Positions 27,901 to 39,325 of a stretch of DNA of 64,000 bases are shown here, in pieces. The position numbers and the translations under genes are program-made. Position 1 is the stretch's first letter; every line of letters starts with the position of its first letter. A model generated the notes under the pieces. It was not told the origin of the DNA and did no database searches. It worked only from the letters and a program-made list of their open reading frames with translations. Origin of the DNA: Echinococcus granulosus (taxonomy: Eukaryota > Platyhelminthes > Cestoda > Cyclophyllidea > Taeniidae); assembly GCF_000524195.1 (NCBI RefSeq), contig NW_020170385.1, positions 449,504 to 513,503 on the forward strand, given 5' to 3'.

Positions 27901-30900
27901 AGGGGGTGTGCAGGGAGGAGGGTGAGTTTAGGGTGGACTCCTATCGTCCCCAATCGGGCACCATGAGGGCGACTGCTCATGCGAGTTTAGCAGGTCTCTA
28001 AACAAACACACTTCGACAAAGCCAACTGAAACTTCAACTTTAGCTTTCTAAATACTCATAATATTTAAGAGCATAATTTGAGTACTTTCACTAAACAATT
28101 TCAATGAAAACGGAATTTCGCAATCAGCGAAAGATTCAAGCATGTGCCTTTATGATCTCTCGAATCATACTGGAATTGACTGACTGCGGACGCTCAACAA
28201 TAGGCATTAGTGCAAGCAAAAGCCATACCCTCAGTTGATATGCAATCTCAAGGGATTCTTTAGTAGTGGCTTAAACCAAGAGATCACTTATACTGCGCAA
28301 ATGAAAGGTATCGATGCCCTGAATCCCTAAAGTCTCCGTCGACAATTAATCCCTTGCCACCGAAATGCCCACTCTGATTCCATGTTATTAGCGAATTTTA
28401 CATCGTAGAATCTAAAATTCCATTTTATCGTGGTAAAAATTTTGCAGAGGCTTTGCAAGAAACTTTTGAATTCATAACTTAAGATCTGCTCAAACTACCA
28501 TTATCACCACTTTTGCGTACACAAAATACTACTTATCTACACTGAACTAAGATTATTTTTCTCGATAATTTTCTTAGCGTTGGAAACTGTTGAAGGGTTT
28601 TCAGTCAATGAACTGCAACATGACGGCTGTCGACTGCTTCAGCTAAAAAGTGTTGGTTCTTATAATATGATAAAATCTACATTTGAGTATAGGCCACAAT
28701 TCCTGCTTGACTGTAAAAAATGATCTCGAAATTGTAAATGAGCTTTTTTGCTTATTGAACGTACCCTAATTTAAAGCAGACGTAGAAAGTAAAAACAACC
28801 GTAGATAAAAAAATGTATTGGCAAATATGAAAAGTAGAAAGTAGTTAAAATGAACTTCTTGTTTTAGCCATTACCTGCTTTCCCAACTTTATGCTCTTGT
28901 GTACTGCAACCTTATCTACGAAACTAAACTTACGCACTTTCATGGTTGCAAAAAAAATTGCAAGTAATGTTTAATCGGTTTAGTGAAACCCCATTCTTCC
29001 AATAAATCCCTAATTACATTTGTTGGTTTCATGAAGAAAAATTAAAATTTATTCAAGACTAACAATGATATGCAAACAAAATCCCTCAAGGAAATTTTGG
29101 TGTTCATCATAATTGTATTTGCTTTTGAAAACAAACGGGCAAACTTTTAAAAATTGGCGTTTATTTTAGAAAGTGGGATAATTAAGCATCCATTAGATTT
29201 GTGGCTAAGTGATTGACCTTTAATAAACAAAAGTGATGGTATCGCATCAACTTACGTATCAGATTTAAGCGAACACGTAGGATTTTATGTACTGTTGGAA
29301 AGACCTTCGATCACGGATGTATGGTGTGATAGGCTGTAACTTAGCCAACTGTTTAATAAGTTATGCCCACTTGTGCTTAATGTTAATTTTGTATAAACAC
29401 TCTTCATTGCCTAGCTTCAAATTGTTTCCTTTGCCATTGGATGAAGTATGCGAATTAATGTAAAGACCGCCCTTAGAGACATCGTAAATAAAAAAGCTTA
29501 AGTGTAACCCATTAACACTTTATTGTCTTCATACTGTCAGCTTAACAACGGCGAATCATATCATATTAGAATCTGGAAACCTCTACACATGTACACATAC
29601 CTCATTTCTCACGTTTAAATCATCATGGATTTTATTAGTGTCAAAGTCAGAAAGTAAATATTCTGAATAATTACTAGTCTAAGCGAATGCTTAAAAAGCT
29701 CAGTAAGTTATTAGCATGGAAAAGCAGAGCATGGAAAGACCGTTTTGGTTGGGGCTTAAAGTGTAGTGTCATAAAGTGCATATCACGACAAAATATTTTG
29801 CAATAAATCCGAAACACACCCAGTTAAGCGCCTTTGAGAGAAGAAACGCAGAAACATAAGTCAAAAATGATTATCTTTTTATGCATCATGGGGCTAAGGT
29901 TTTTAAAGTTAAACCACTATTTGAGTCGTGTGAGTCGTTTTGGTTCCTAATAGTTTAAAGCTAAAGAAGATTCGTCATGAGACAGTGAAGTCACAAAGAG
30001 TTATGTCCAATTCGTGACTTTAGTGACTTGAGCAAGGATGCATTCTTGAAGTAACTGGAGATGAAGTGTAAAGGTTAACGCAAATTAGTGGGGAGTTAGA
30101 CGGTTGTTTTCAAATTAGCATTTCTGGGTCAATGCGTCTTTGATGCACCGCCCAGTACCTGGAGAGGAACGCCAATAAATTATCACTCATGCGTGTAGGC
30201 ACACGTTCGCACACACACACACACACACGCACAAGCAAGCACACACACAATCAAATAGGCTGGGTGTTTGGTGGACACTTTGCAGCCCTCTGTTACAGGC
30301 ACATATTAGGGAAATGCCCAGGAATGGCAATGGAACACTCGAAGAAAAGACGCAAGTTCACTGCTTGATCATAATTTACGCATACCACCTGACGTTGGAC
30401 CGCATTCCTGAAGAACGGTATTTGATGTGGATCGGCCAAATTCACTAAGTTTGTTGAGCATTTGAGAGCCAGTTGTAAATTTACTCTCGTTCTGCTAAGC
30501 TAACTCACAAAAAACACTACTGCCATACGGAAATTATCCACTTAACCATTCGTAGACTTGCAACAGCAAAAAAAGAAGTAAATAGTCTTCATATGCACAA
30601 AATTTTCACGGTACAATAATCCTAATTATTTTTAAAATGGCAAATGTATCACTGATACGAATGTGAAAACACATTCTATTTGAATAGATATCCTTACAAT
30701 AGCCATTTATGTAGAGCATGGCGACGTAATTAAAATAAATACCTGTAGACTGTTCACTAAAACTATATATTTCATAATAAGAATTCAAATCGGTTTTCCT
30801 ATCCATTTTAAATCATCTAAACATTAGTTGAATTAGGAGATGTCATTTGAGAAGCCGCACGCACCATTAACAATGCAAACAAAGGACTTTAGAAGACAAC

Positions 30901-33002
30901 TTCCTTTTGCTTAAGACTCCAGCATACCCAAATGCTCAAATGGATAATCAGAGACAGGGCTTTTAGATAGATGGAGTGATGGGTGAGGGTTGAACCGAAT
31001 CAAAACCTGATACGAAACCACACCTTTCGATTCCAGAAAACAGTCCAGCACTTTTTCATAGCTAAATCTCCTGCATTTCCGTAAAATTTATTTAGACAAC
31101 AAGGTGCCTCAAACCACATTCAGCAATCCCTGTAATTAGAGGCACTAGCTGTAAGAGAGTCTGCCTTATGCCAGAGGTAAAGTTACACAAAATGAACTTG
31201 TTTTGAATTATTAACCAACATATAGCATTTTTTCTTTCCAGTACATGCATAACAACCACCGTTCCACGCATATAAAGACAAGTTAAACGATCTTAAACAA
31301 TGTTTACTTAATCTTTGGTAATCAGTAAAGAGAGCGTTTTAAGTGGCAATGATACATTATGATGCTTGTTAACTTCAGTATGTAATAAAACAAGATTCAT
31401 TTCAAATCATTATTAATGATTTCTAGGTAAATTTTTGAGAGGCAATTAAGGCGAATATGTCTTTAGTAGTAGGAAGGGGAAGTATTTCCATAATTATTAA
31501 TTTTGTTTATCTGATTTAATATGTTAAATTGAGTTGAATATGAAAAACGTTCCTTTTTAAGGAAATGACAGATACATGTGATTAACCGTTATTTAATTAA
31601 ATTAGCCACTGAGATGTCAAGTAATATTAATCTTATAGTTTTGCAACTCGCGCCGAGCAGCAACAACTCCTGTAACACTATTCGGAGGTGATGCATTGCA
31701 AGTATACGGCAAAATTTTGTAAAATTGTTTAAGTGGTTCTAAGAAATAAAGGAAAAATGCCTTTTCCAGACATTAAAATTTGTGCTTAATTAATTAATCG
31801 TGAGTGTTTATAAGCCTACTCCTAATAGATATTAGGTCTAATAGCTCAACTATCTTGTATTTAGAAGGTTGCGTATCACACTTAACACATCACCATGAGC
31901 GTTGTCTACCACGAAATCAACAGTAATACCTTATTGCCGAATAAGTAAGTTCAATTTCTCGACACCATGGTGTAAAAGTTGAGTCTATGCTCGAGAAATG
32001 AATATGAAATTATAGGAAACCTCTCTACTTACAAGTTGAAAGCAAGCTCATTTAAAATCGTCTCTTAAAGGTCAAGAGAAAAAGACGTTGTATATAAGTG
32101 ATCTCCCAAAAATGATTAACAGACCAATAAATGTACGGACGATTTCAAGGCCAATATTGGTCTTGAAAGAAATATTTGCATGGTAATCATTTGCCTTAAT
32201 TATTTGTGACTGCTGACGGTTTGATAACAATCACATCAAATAAGCAATTGTACCGTTATTAGACTGGAAAGGAGAAAAACTGATACACCAACATGAGAGA
32301 GAATAAGAGTCCGCATCTTTCTGTGAGGAAAAGTCACTTACCGACTACAGTCATCCATGGCCAGATTTGTTCCATACTTCCACCAATGTTTCCAGGTGTG
32401 CTGGCTCCAGGGTTTGAGTCTGCGTTGGAGGGAATCCCACTCCCAGAGGTGTATTTCGGTGGCGGATGGGGTGGCTGAGGGGGTGGAGGTTGGGGAAGAG
32501 TACGAGGAGGCAGATTTGGATTTTCAATTCTGGAAATAGTTAGGTGCGTGTAGCCTTGTGGATAACCTTCCGCAGAAGGTGAAAAAAAGTTCCGGTGAGG
32601 GGAAGGAGCACTTTGCTCTGATACCACAGAATTTGCTGGGGAGCGCCTAGAGGAAGCGAAACCCTCCGCCTTCATGCAGGTCCCCTGGTGTCGGTTCGAA
32701 GCAGCTGCCGTCGTTAGTAGGGAATCCAACGGGGAGTTTGTGGCGCCAATAGGCTCCCCTGTAAAGAAGCTCTGAGCCATCGCTGCGGCAGCAGCTGACA
32801 TCAGAGGAGTCGTAGTAGTTGTTGCGACAGTTGGAGTGAACTGTTCACTATGAGTCTCTTTCCCACCCAATTCCCAAAACTGTGAAGTTCTCGGGACCGC
32901 ATTGCAGGCACAGTTGGCGGATGGCTCTTCCGTAATACGTTGTATTATGGATTCGTCTGTTCCATTACCATTACCATGACTGAATGGAAACCACACATTC
33001 AT
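21910..33002 (-). CDS. Lox4: Central-class Hox transcription factor (Lox4 / abdominal-A-like), 2 exons
   Basis: A homeodomain transcription factor of the Ubx/abd-A/Lox2/Lox4 group, expected to act in the nucleus in trunk patterning with a PBC-class cofactor (extradenticle/Pbx). Exons: 32342-33002 and 21910-22376 (stop). The GTAAGT donor and TTCCAG acceptor join in phase 1, giving about 375 residues. Exon 1 is rich in Ser, Pro and Thr, has a short poly-Ala run, and ends with the hexapeptide IWPWMTVV (residues 213-220). Only nine residues (TVVGPNSVQ) separate WPWM from the homeodomain, as in Lox4/abd-A. The homeodomain is residues 227-286, from [20 protein letters not shown] to [14 protein letters not shown], with Q50 and N51. 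It is followed at once by [11 protein letters not shown], a UbdA-type peptide. A Pro-rich tail ends the protein. An upstream in-frame ATG at 33021-33023 would add seven residues. Lox4 is preferred over Lox2 from the short linker and UbdA form. Confidence 0.9.
22550..22760. promoter_or_regulatory. GC-rich island 5' of the homeobox exon, possible internal promoter
   Basis: Just upstream of the Lox4-like homeobox exon is a GC-rich patch containing CCGCATGCGCG (about 22570), close to the palindromic NRF1 consensus, and a CCAAT at about 22750. The reading frame of the homeobox exon stays open past its acceptor to an ATG at 22468-22470. A transcript starting here could encode the homeodomain without exon 1 and its hexapeptide. 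This is inference only. Confidence 0.3.
23630..23647. repeat. (CA)/(CG) alternating purine-pyrimidine tract
   Basis: A short run of CA dinucleotides passing into CGCGCGCG inside the Lox4-like intron. It is a microsatellite with Z-DNA-prone alternation; no function is assigned. Confidence 0.6.
24737..24865. repeat. CA-rich microsatellite blocks
   Basis: Two imperfect CA blocks (about 24740-24760 and 24838-24865) flank a GGTGGGTGGGTG-type G-rich stretch within the Lox4-like intron. The open frames reported across this area on the minus strand are products of the repeat composition. Confidence 0.6.
30209..30250. repeat. (CA)n microsatellite
   Basis: About ten uninterrupted CA units, then an imperfect continuation (CGCACAAGCAAGCACACACACA). 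It lies in the Lox4-like intron about 2 kb from the splice donor of exon 1. Confidence 0.8.
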
Positions 33003-33074
33003 TGTCTTTGGTGAATGCGTCAAAAATCAGCGGATGCTACTTTTTCATTATTTCGCATCTGCGATAATATTTGA

Positions 33075-33135
33075 CCAATCGCGTAGCCCACCGCACACTC
33101 AGCCAATTGGCGCAGAGCAGGTCAATGCGGATTGG
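33075..33135 (-). promoter_or_regulatory. CCAAT-box cluster, putative promoter of the Lox4-like gene
   Basis: Four CCAAT/ATTGG pentamers lie within 61 bp: 33075-33079, a CCAATTGG palindrome at 33103-33110 (one on each strand), and 33131-33135. They begin about 73 bp upstream of the proposed start codon, in a GC-richer stretch. The resemblance to the cluster upstream of the posterior Hox gene suggests shared NF-Y-type promoter architecture. Promoter identity is inferred from position. Confidence 0.55.
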
Positions 33136-33579
33136 CCCTATAGAAGGGGAAGGGTGGGCAGACGGGATTATTGAACTGCGCGTACATGAAGGGGGTGTAC
33201 GCGAAATGCGTTCTCAATAAATCACATTACACATGCACACACAGGAACATAATGCATGTGTACACATGCATGCGCGCGGAATTGGGCATCATCTTAGTCG
33301 TAGTTCTTGTCGTTGTGGTTAAATGAGACAATCAGCCCTTACAAGCCTCCCACAGAGGAGTGCGGAGAAGAGTGGTTGTTTATCAACCTCTGCATGCTCT
33401 TTCTCTGATCTGTGTATGGCCGGTCAAGGGACTCTGGCATTCGTTCCGCACTCAAGTGAACCACAAAACGCGATTTGAAGAACAAATGCGTGTCGTTAGC
33501 TGTCGCCAATTCAGGCAGCTTAGGTGAATGTGCCCTCTGAAAGTAAATAAACTTATCTTGCCACAAATGTAGACAGAGA

Positions 33580-33882
33580 TTGATCTATGTAAGGGTTAAA
33601 GACAGTATACATGACGTAGTGGCGATTGACATAGTCATTTTTGCCTTAGGAAATGGCAGTACGACTGTTCTGACAGACATGCGGGCAGGCGGACCTTTTA
33701 CGGTGCGAGACAGTGTCGTCCATAGACTGCTGTTGTGGCTCTCTTGCAACCAGCTACATGAAGTAGCACTTGGCGTTGCGTCAGCGATTCCAGAGAATGC
33801 CTTTAGTGTGGTGTGTAACGGAATGCTTACCAAACACTATTTGCATGCGTGTGGGTGGTTTTTACCACTTTACTTCAAGTGA
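33580..33882. other. Segment open on both strands upstream of the Lox4-like gene, unrecognised
   Basis: A 100-codon frame on the plus strand (33580-33882) and an 82-codon frame on the minus strand (33585-33833) cover the same GC-richer segment. Neither product is recognised. It lies about 600 bp upstream of the Lox4-like start. It could be a conserved regulatory block, an exon of an unrecognised gene, or chance in a stop-poor stretch. No splice structure was found that connects it to anything. Confidence 0.2.
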
Positions 33883-33889
33883 AGCGTTT

Positions 33890-36800
33890 TTTGTTTGTCT
33901 GTGGATGTCTACTTCCCAAAAGTCTGTCTTTTCCCGACCACATTGATTTATTTTAAAATTAAATCATAACATTTGCCTTGCACAAATACAGATTTCTAAG
34001 AAATTTTTAGGTCATACACAAAAATGAGGCATACAATTTACTGGAAAATCATGCTTTTTTACCTTATAATAGTCTTATTTCTTTTCGTAGCTAATGATTT
34101 GCATCTATAAATAATACCATATTGCAAAGGGCATTAAGCGATACAAGTAAATTTGGTGACGTGACAGCATATTACTATAGACGTTAAAGAAAACAACTAT
34201 TGATGCTTCTCATTTTCTCGGTCAGTCAGTAAGCCCTGTTATATCGTTGCATTTGAACTTTCGTTGGCTTTACTGTCATGGGTATTGGAAATAAACTCGT
34301 ATTCGGATACGTGTATCTCCATAAAGAGCCACTCATCATTTGTAGTGTTTGACACTTTGGTTAAATTGGCAATGGATTGCTGCCTTACTAATGCCATGAA
34401 GTGTTCACTGCAAATGCTATTCAAATGGAAATAAAATATGTGTAACAATATTCCATTTTTTAAATTGGATGCACTAAACGGTTTTTCCATCCCACTTTCA
34501 TAACCAAATTTAGTCAAGGCAAGGTAGCCCAGTTTATTGGCACGAGAAATGGCGGTTTGGTTAAAATTAAGTCGCATAATGATAGCAAACACTAAAGGAA
34601 TGTTAGACTTCGGCGTTTAATTGATAGCTTATTTATTGTTTGAACATTAAGCCACCGTGACTAAAGCATCGAGAATATAACACATGAAGGCGCTATTGGT
34701 ACCCGCTCCATTGATATGCTACTTAAATACCACTTATTTGCATATTAGGCATGGCTGTGGATCTCCTACGATCGTCTTATTTTATTTACCTTATTCTGTT
34801 TTTGCATTGATTGCAAAGTTGGGCATATTTTATTTGTAGTACTTTGTCACCAAACCATGCCTTATTATAACATTATCAAACTTTATTTAGTAAAACAAGC
34901 ACAAATTAATTGTAATTCCACTAAGCGCATGCAATTGAATGTATACTCATAAGAAATTTGCAGGCAAAACAGGGAATATACTTTGATTGAAACTGGCTTG
35001 GTATGTTATTTGATAGCATTGGATCCTTTGCTCGGCATTCCCTTACCCCATCACCGTCTGAAGTTGGCATGGTAGACTTTCCGTATCGAATACAGCTTCC
35101 TCTTCAAGTGGTCCCGTGAATTGGTTTCAATCTGGAATTGAATTAGTACAAATAAGCAGTGCGTATGAAATAGTGCCAAAATATAAATATTTTCATCAAG
35201 GCATTTCCTATAATTTGAACAAATTCATGGCAGAAACGCATAATACTCCTTAAATTGATTACTGAATTATATTAAACCACATCCGTAATGGCAAAAGAAA
35301 TGAAGAAATCGATGTACCATTAGTTTTATTTGCAGAAAATCTTGGAAATTCGTAACCAGATGAATAATTTTAAGCTCTTGGACTAGCCTAATCACAATGA
35401 TACAGATTTAGTTTTTGTATTACTATAAAATTTCTATCGCACTTTCGCATCACTGTAGGCTATAGAACGTACTAAGCCTTATTTTTTAATATAATAAAGT
35501 ATTCCTACGTCATTCTGTCCTAGGTGGGCCGCACAAAGAGGTGGCGTTCAGCAGGGGGTGAATCGGTGGACCCGGTAGTATCTTTGCCAGTCCCTGCGTC
35601 CCTGCAATTTATTTACGCCAGGTGGCAGCCCGTGCATGTGGTGGAGGGTCGACTCCTTTGTTTCTGGGTCAGATGAGGGGGGGGGGGCGGGGAAAAGAGC
35701 GCTAGAGAAGTACCCCAAGAGTGGCCATAGCGTCACAATTGCGCGCACCATAATCAAATGTCCGCCTAAAAGTAGCAGCTCTGTAGGCCAATGGCTCAGG
35801 GCGCAGGAAATTTGTTTGAATAGATGGAGTGTGACTAAAAAACGAATAATAAGAAATTTTTGATCGTAAAATTGCTTAGTTACTATATTGACCTCTGAGG
35901 AGGTAACACATCATCTACAGAAAACTGAGCAATTCTTGTGTAGATGAGACATGACAACTAATAAAACTGGCTCTCAAATAAATAAATTTCCACAAAATTC
36001 CTTAGGCATGTACCGAAGACATCTTCAAGAGAAAAATTCATAAATCCAGATAACTTTTTAATCTTTCCAAAGTTAAAGGCTATCTAAAGTAGCTCAGTCT
36101 TTTCACTCTTGCATGGGTTTCGCTTTTATAAGGCATGGGCAGCTGACAATTTCGAGTCTTGATCAAGTTATCATCTTAGAGCAAAAACTTTTTCCCCAAA
36201 TTAAACATTTACTGATTCACTTGTTCATGAATACTGATTTTAGCAGTTCTTCCAGATAAAAATTATTTTGAATTCCTGAGCTTTCTAAAAAATCGTTGTT
36301 CTTACACTTAAAATATCTTAAAAATAAGAACAAGCGACGAAACTTTGAAATGCATGTATTTACACCAAATAATGCTATTACTTGATTGCAGTTTCATTTT
36401 ATTAATTCAAGTGAACTTACTGGTTCTCTTATAACAACTGTCTATTTAAAGTTTATTAACATATTCAACGAGTTTTGCTTGGTGTTTGCTTAAATTACTT
36501 TGAAACTATTATCGCAATGCTAATTCCCTATTAGCCGGAATAAATTTTGTAAAAACAACTTTTTGGAGAATAAAAATTATTTTATGAATCATTTTTTTTG
36601 AAAACATTAACTGCTTTGCAGGGCTAACCAAAATAATCTTAATAAATCAAAATCGAGTGTGGCATCTGATTTAGCCTTGCAGCGTTTTTGGAGGCGCCAT
36701 TGATGCGGTGCATAAACGTCGAAGTGGGGAGGCAGAGGTTAAAGCACCTTTATACCGTCTTATTGAGGAATGTATTTTCATTCTCTGAGTTGACCTGATT

Positions 36801-39190
36801 TAGGGAACACACACACATACACACACGCACGTACGTCACTTCTCATTGGTGTACACGGGGCACACCTGGCGCCTTATCGCGCGACGACGGCACCACAAGA
36901 AGACACCGAGCAACACACACGCGCACACGCCGAATCGATGGCTAACCAATTGATAGCGTGGGTGATTCACCCTGTTAGTTGGAAAAAGCATGAGAGGATC
37001 CGTATGCTCGGTCCTACTGAGATCCATTGCCCTTCGCACACGAGAGGCATCTAGAACGCGTGAATTTCATCGTACTCGTATGGTCTTAAAAAATCCATTC
37101 TGTTTGCACATACTCCACTTAGAGGAATTAAAGGGTTCAGTAGTCGATAAAAATTTAAATGATCACTTTTTAACTTTGATTTTGGTGTACTTATTGTCTA
37201 ATCACATTTGAGCACGCTCGCCATTATCGATGCTTGATCTGGACGTTAAATGCGTTTCTCTACTACCTAAAACGAGTAGTAAGTATAAAACATTCGCCTC
37301 TTTTCATTCTCCTTAAATTCCTCATCTGCTTCACATTATTTATTTGAAACAAGCTACACGGAAACGTTGGCATAATTGGTAATCTTGTAGATAACATTAA
37401 AATTGTAAAGGGAATGCGATATTACCTATTGTTCCCTTTTTATTCTTGGAACTTGCAGAGGTGCATAACGAGACAAGGTCGTTAATTATGTAAAATATCG
37501 TATGCTTAGGCAAGTTGAGTGTTAAGAGGAATGAGAGAAGAGAAATATTTACTTGAGATATACTCAAAGCATTCAATATCGTCCACAAACTTCAAATTCG
37601 AGCTAGAGATAGTGGTGACAGTTTCAATGACATTAAAACATTCCTGGTATAGTCATGAAAAATGTCAGAATGATAGTCAACAACGTTAAATCTATCAAAT
37701 CACTCATCCTGCGTTCATTCGGGTTACTTTATACCGGCTTAGGCGCGGTGCCGATTGTGACTGGGTCATTCTCTAGTTGATGCACACTACCTCGAGGTTG
37801 CACATGGGGGTATGCGGGCATTGTGTTGTCAGGGCCCGACACCTCAGTGCGACGCTCCTCCCCGGTGTGAGTGCAGGTGATCGCTACATCATGATTAGTG
37901 CAAAAAATATTACTGGTGAAGTGAGTAAGTTTGTGGTCTAGTAGAAAATCAAGTTCACTTTCACAACGCAGTCTGGGCTTTTGGACTCATAACGCCGGTT
38001 ATCCTGCTCTTGATGAAATGATATTTGACGTACATATACATAAAGTTGCTTTAATAGTGTTTGTGTATGTGCAAACTCACTGAGACGCTGTAATCTGCCA
38101 ATAACCTTGTTACCCAGGTTCAACATACACTCGGCAGGAGAATTGAAAGTCATCAGTGCCACGATTTATTTGAGAATAATTTGGAATCATGCAATTGAGC
38201 AACGTAGAATTATCATCTACTACAAGCTTAAGAGAACACACACTGTGTTTCCATGGACGACTGTATAATTCCAACTTTATTTATTTTGCTTTAACCTCAC
38301 CTTCAAAAAATCCTACTGTTCTCATTTCACAACACATTAATTATGTTTGTTTTCATTCAATTACATTATAGAATCTTAAGGCATTTAAAACACCATGATG
38401 ACTAATTATGATCTTGGTTGTATGTGCGTTCTGATGAAATAATAATTATAATTTATGGGTAATTTAGCAATGATTTGTTGAAGGTAGTCCCACAGAGAAG
38501 TGAACTTACCACCTTCTATCAAAGCTTCATGAGATCCTATGAAGTGGATAATGATCCTCGATTTACCAGAGGACGGGTCCTTGCAGGCAGTTCCCATCAC
38601 GTAACCCTTAAGCTGCTACCAAAATGACTTTCTATGCACCTGTTGCATTGGCAAACATTCCTTGGTTGACGTATTTTGCATGGGACAAATTATTTGAACT
38701 GCTCTTGCGTTTTGGCCTCAAACAGTGAAGGTGAAAAAAAATTCACCAACACATCAAACCTTGTTTTAATAAAAAACACACGAATAGAATATACCCACAC
38801 TCCAAAATATCACAACATACATCTATTTGTATTTTAGCAAAATTGCAACCTATCCCAAATACAAATCAGAATTAACTTTACGAGAAATTTATTTATACCA
38901 TGGTTCTTCAAAGCATAGCATCTGCCAGTGACTAACATTACGTTGAAAACTGTTTTGAGTAAATGCTTAGCACAGTATCTACTTTCTTCAGGTCCGATAG
39001 ACACTGAGTGACCAGCTATTCAGTCAAGGGAATAAAATTGATTTAATATGAATAATTTCCAGAATGATGACTATCGAGTCTCAATGATTACTGATTCTGA
39101 TAGGGACCTAATGGATGCCTTATGTTAAGAAATTCCCAAAGTGCGCGGTTAAAAACTCGTCCATCATCTTGACGTTCGTACAACAGCTAA
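33890..39190. other. Intergenic region between the Lox4-like gene and the intronless gene
   Basis: Mostly AT-rich, with no supported gene. GC-richer islands occur at about 35520-35800 (including an 11-G run at 35677-35687) and about 36700-37060 (CA-rich tracts at about 36807-36830 and 36913-36930). A 117-codon minus-strand frame at 34239-34592 matches no family I recognise and is not called. Confidence 0.45.
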
Positions 39191-39196
39191 AAGTTG

Positions 39197-39237
39197 ATTG
39201 GTCGCCAACGTGCAAAGGTAGTACATCATCAGCCAAT
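39197..39237 (+). promoter_or_regulatory. CCAAT boxes, putative promoter of the intronless gene
   Basis: ATTGG at 39197-39201 and CCAAT at 39233-39237 lie about 90-130 bp upstream of the proposed start codon of the downstream single-exon gene, in a locally GC-richer stretch. Promoter identity is inferred from position only. Confidence 0.4.
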
Positions 39238-39325
39238 GGCTGTCGCTACAAGCGGATGTGCGATGGATACCAGTATAGTTGAGTAGTTCGCGGTGGCAGC
39301 GCTTGAGAGTGAGGGTACCGAAAGA

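Larger units (their letters stand above)
22377..32341 (-). other. Long intron of the Lox4-like gene (about 10 kb)
   Basis: The intron separates the hexapeptide exon from the homeobox exon. No coding exon was recognised inside; the outer exons join in phase without one. GC-richer islands at about 22550-22700, 24720-25000, 26920-27330 and 27830-27980 interrupt AT-rich DNA and are candidate enhancers, an alternative promoter or non-coding exons. Long introns full of regulatory DNA are usual for Ubx/abd-A-type genes. Confidence 0.7.

Noticed and set aside
34239..34592. 117-codon minus-strand frame upstream of the Lox4-like gene
   Set aside because: No recognised family, no splice context, and composition typical of the AT-rich intergenic background.
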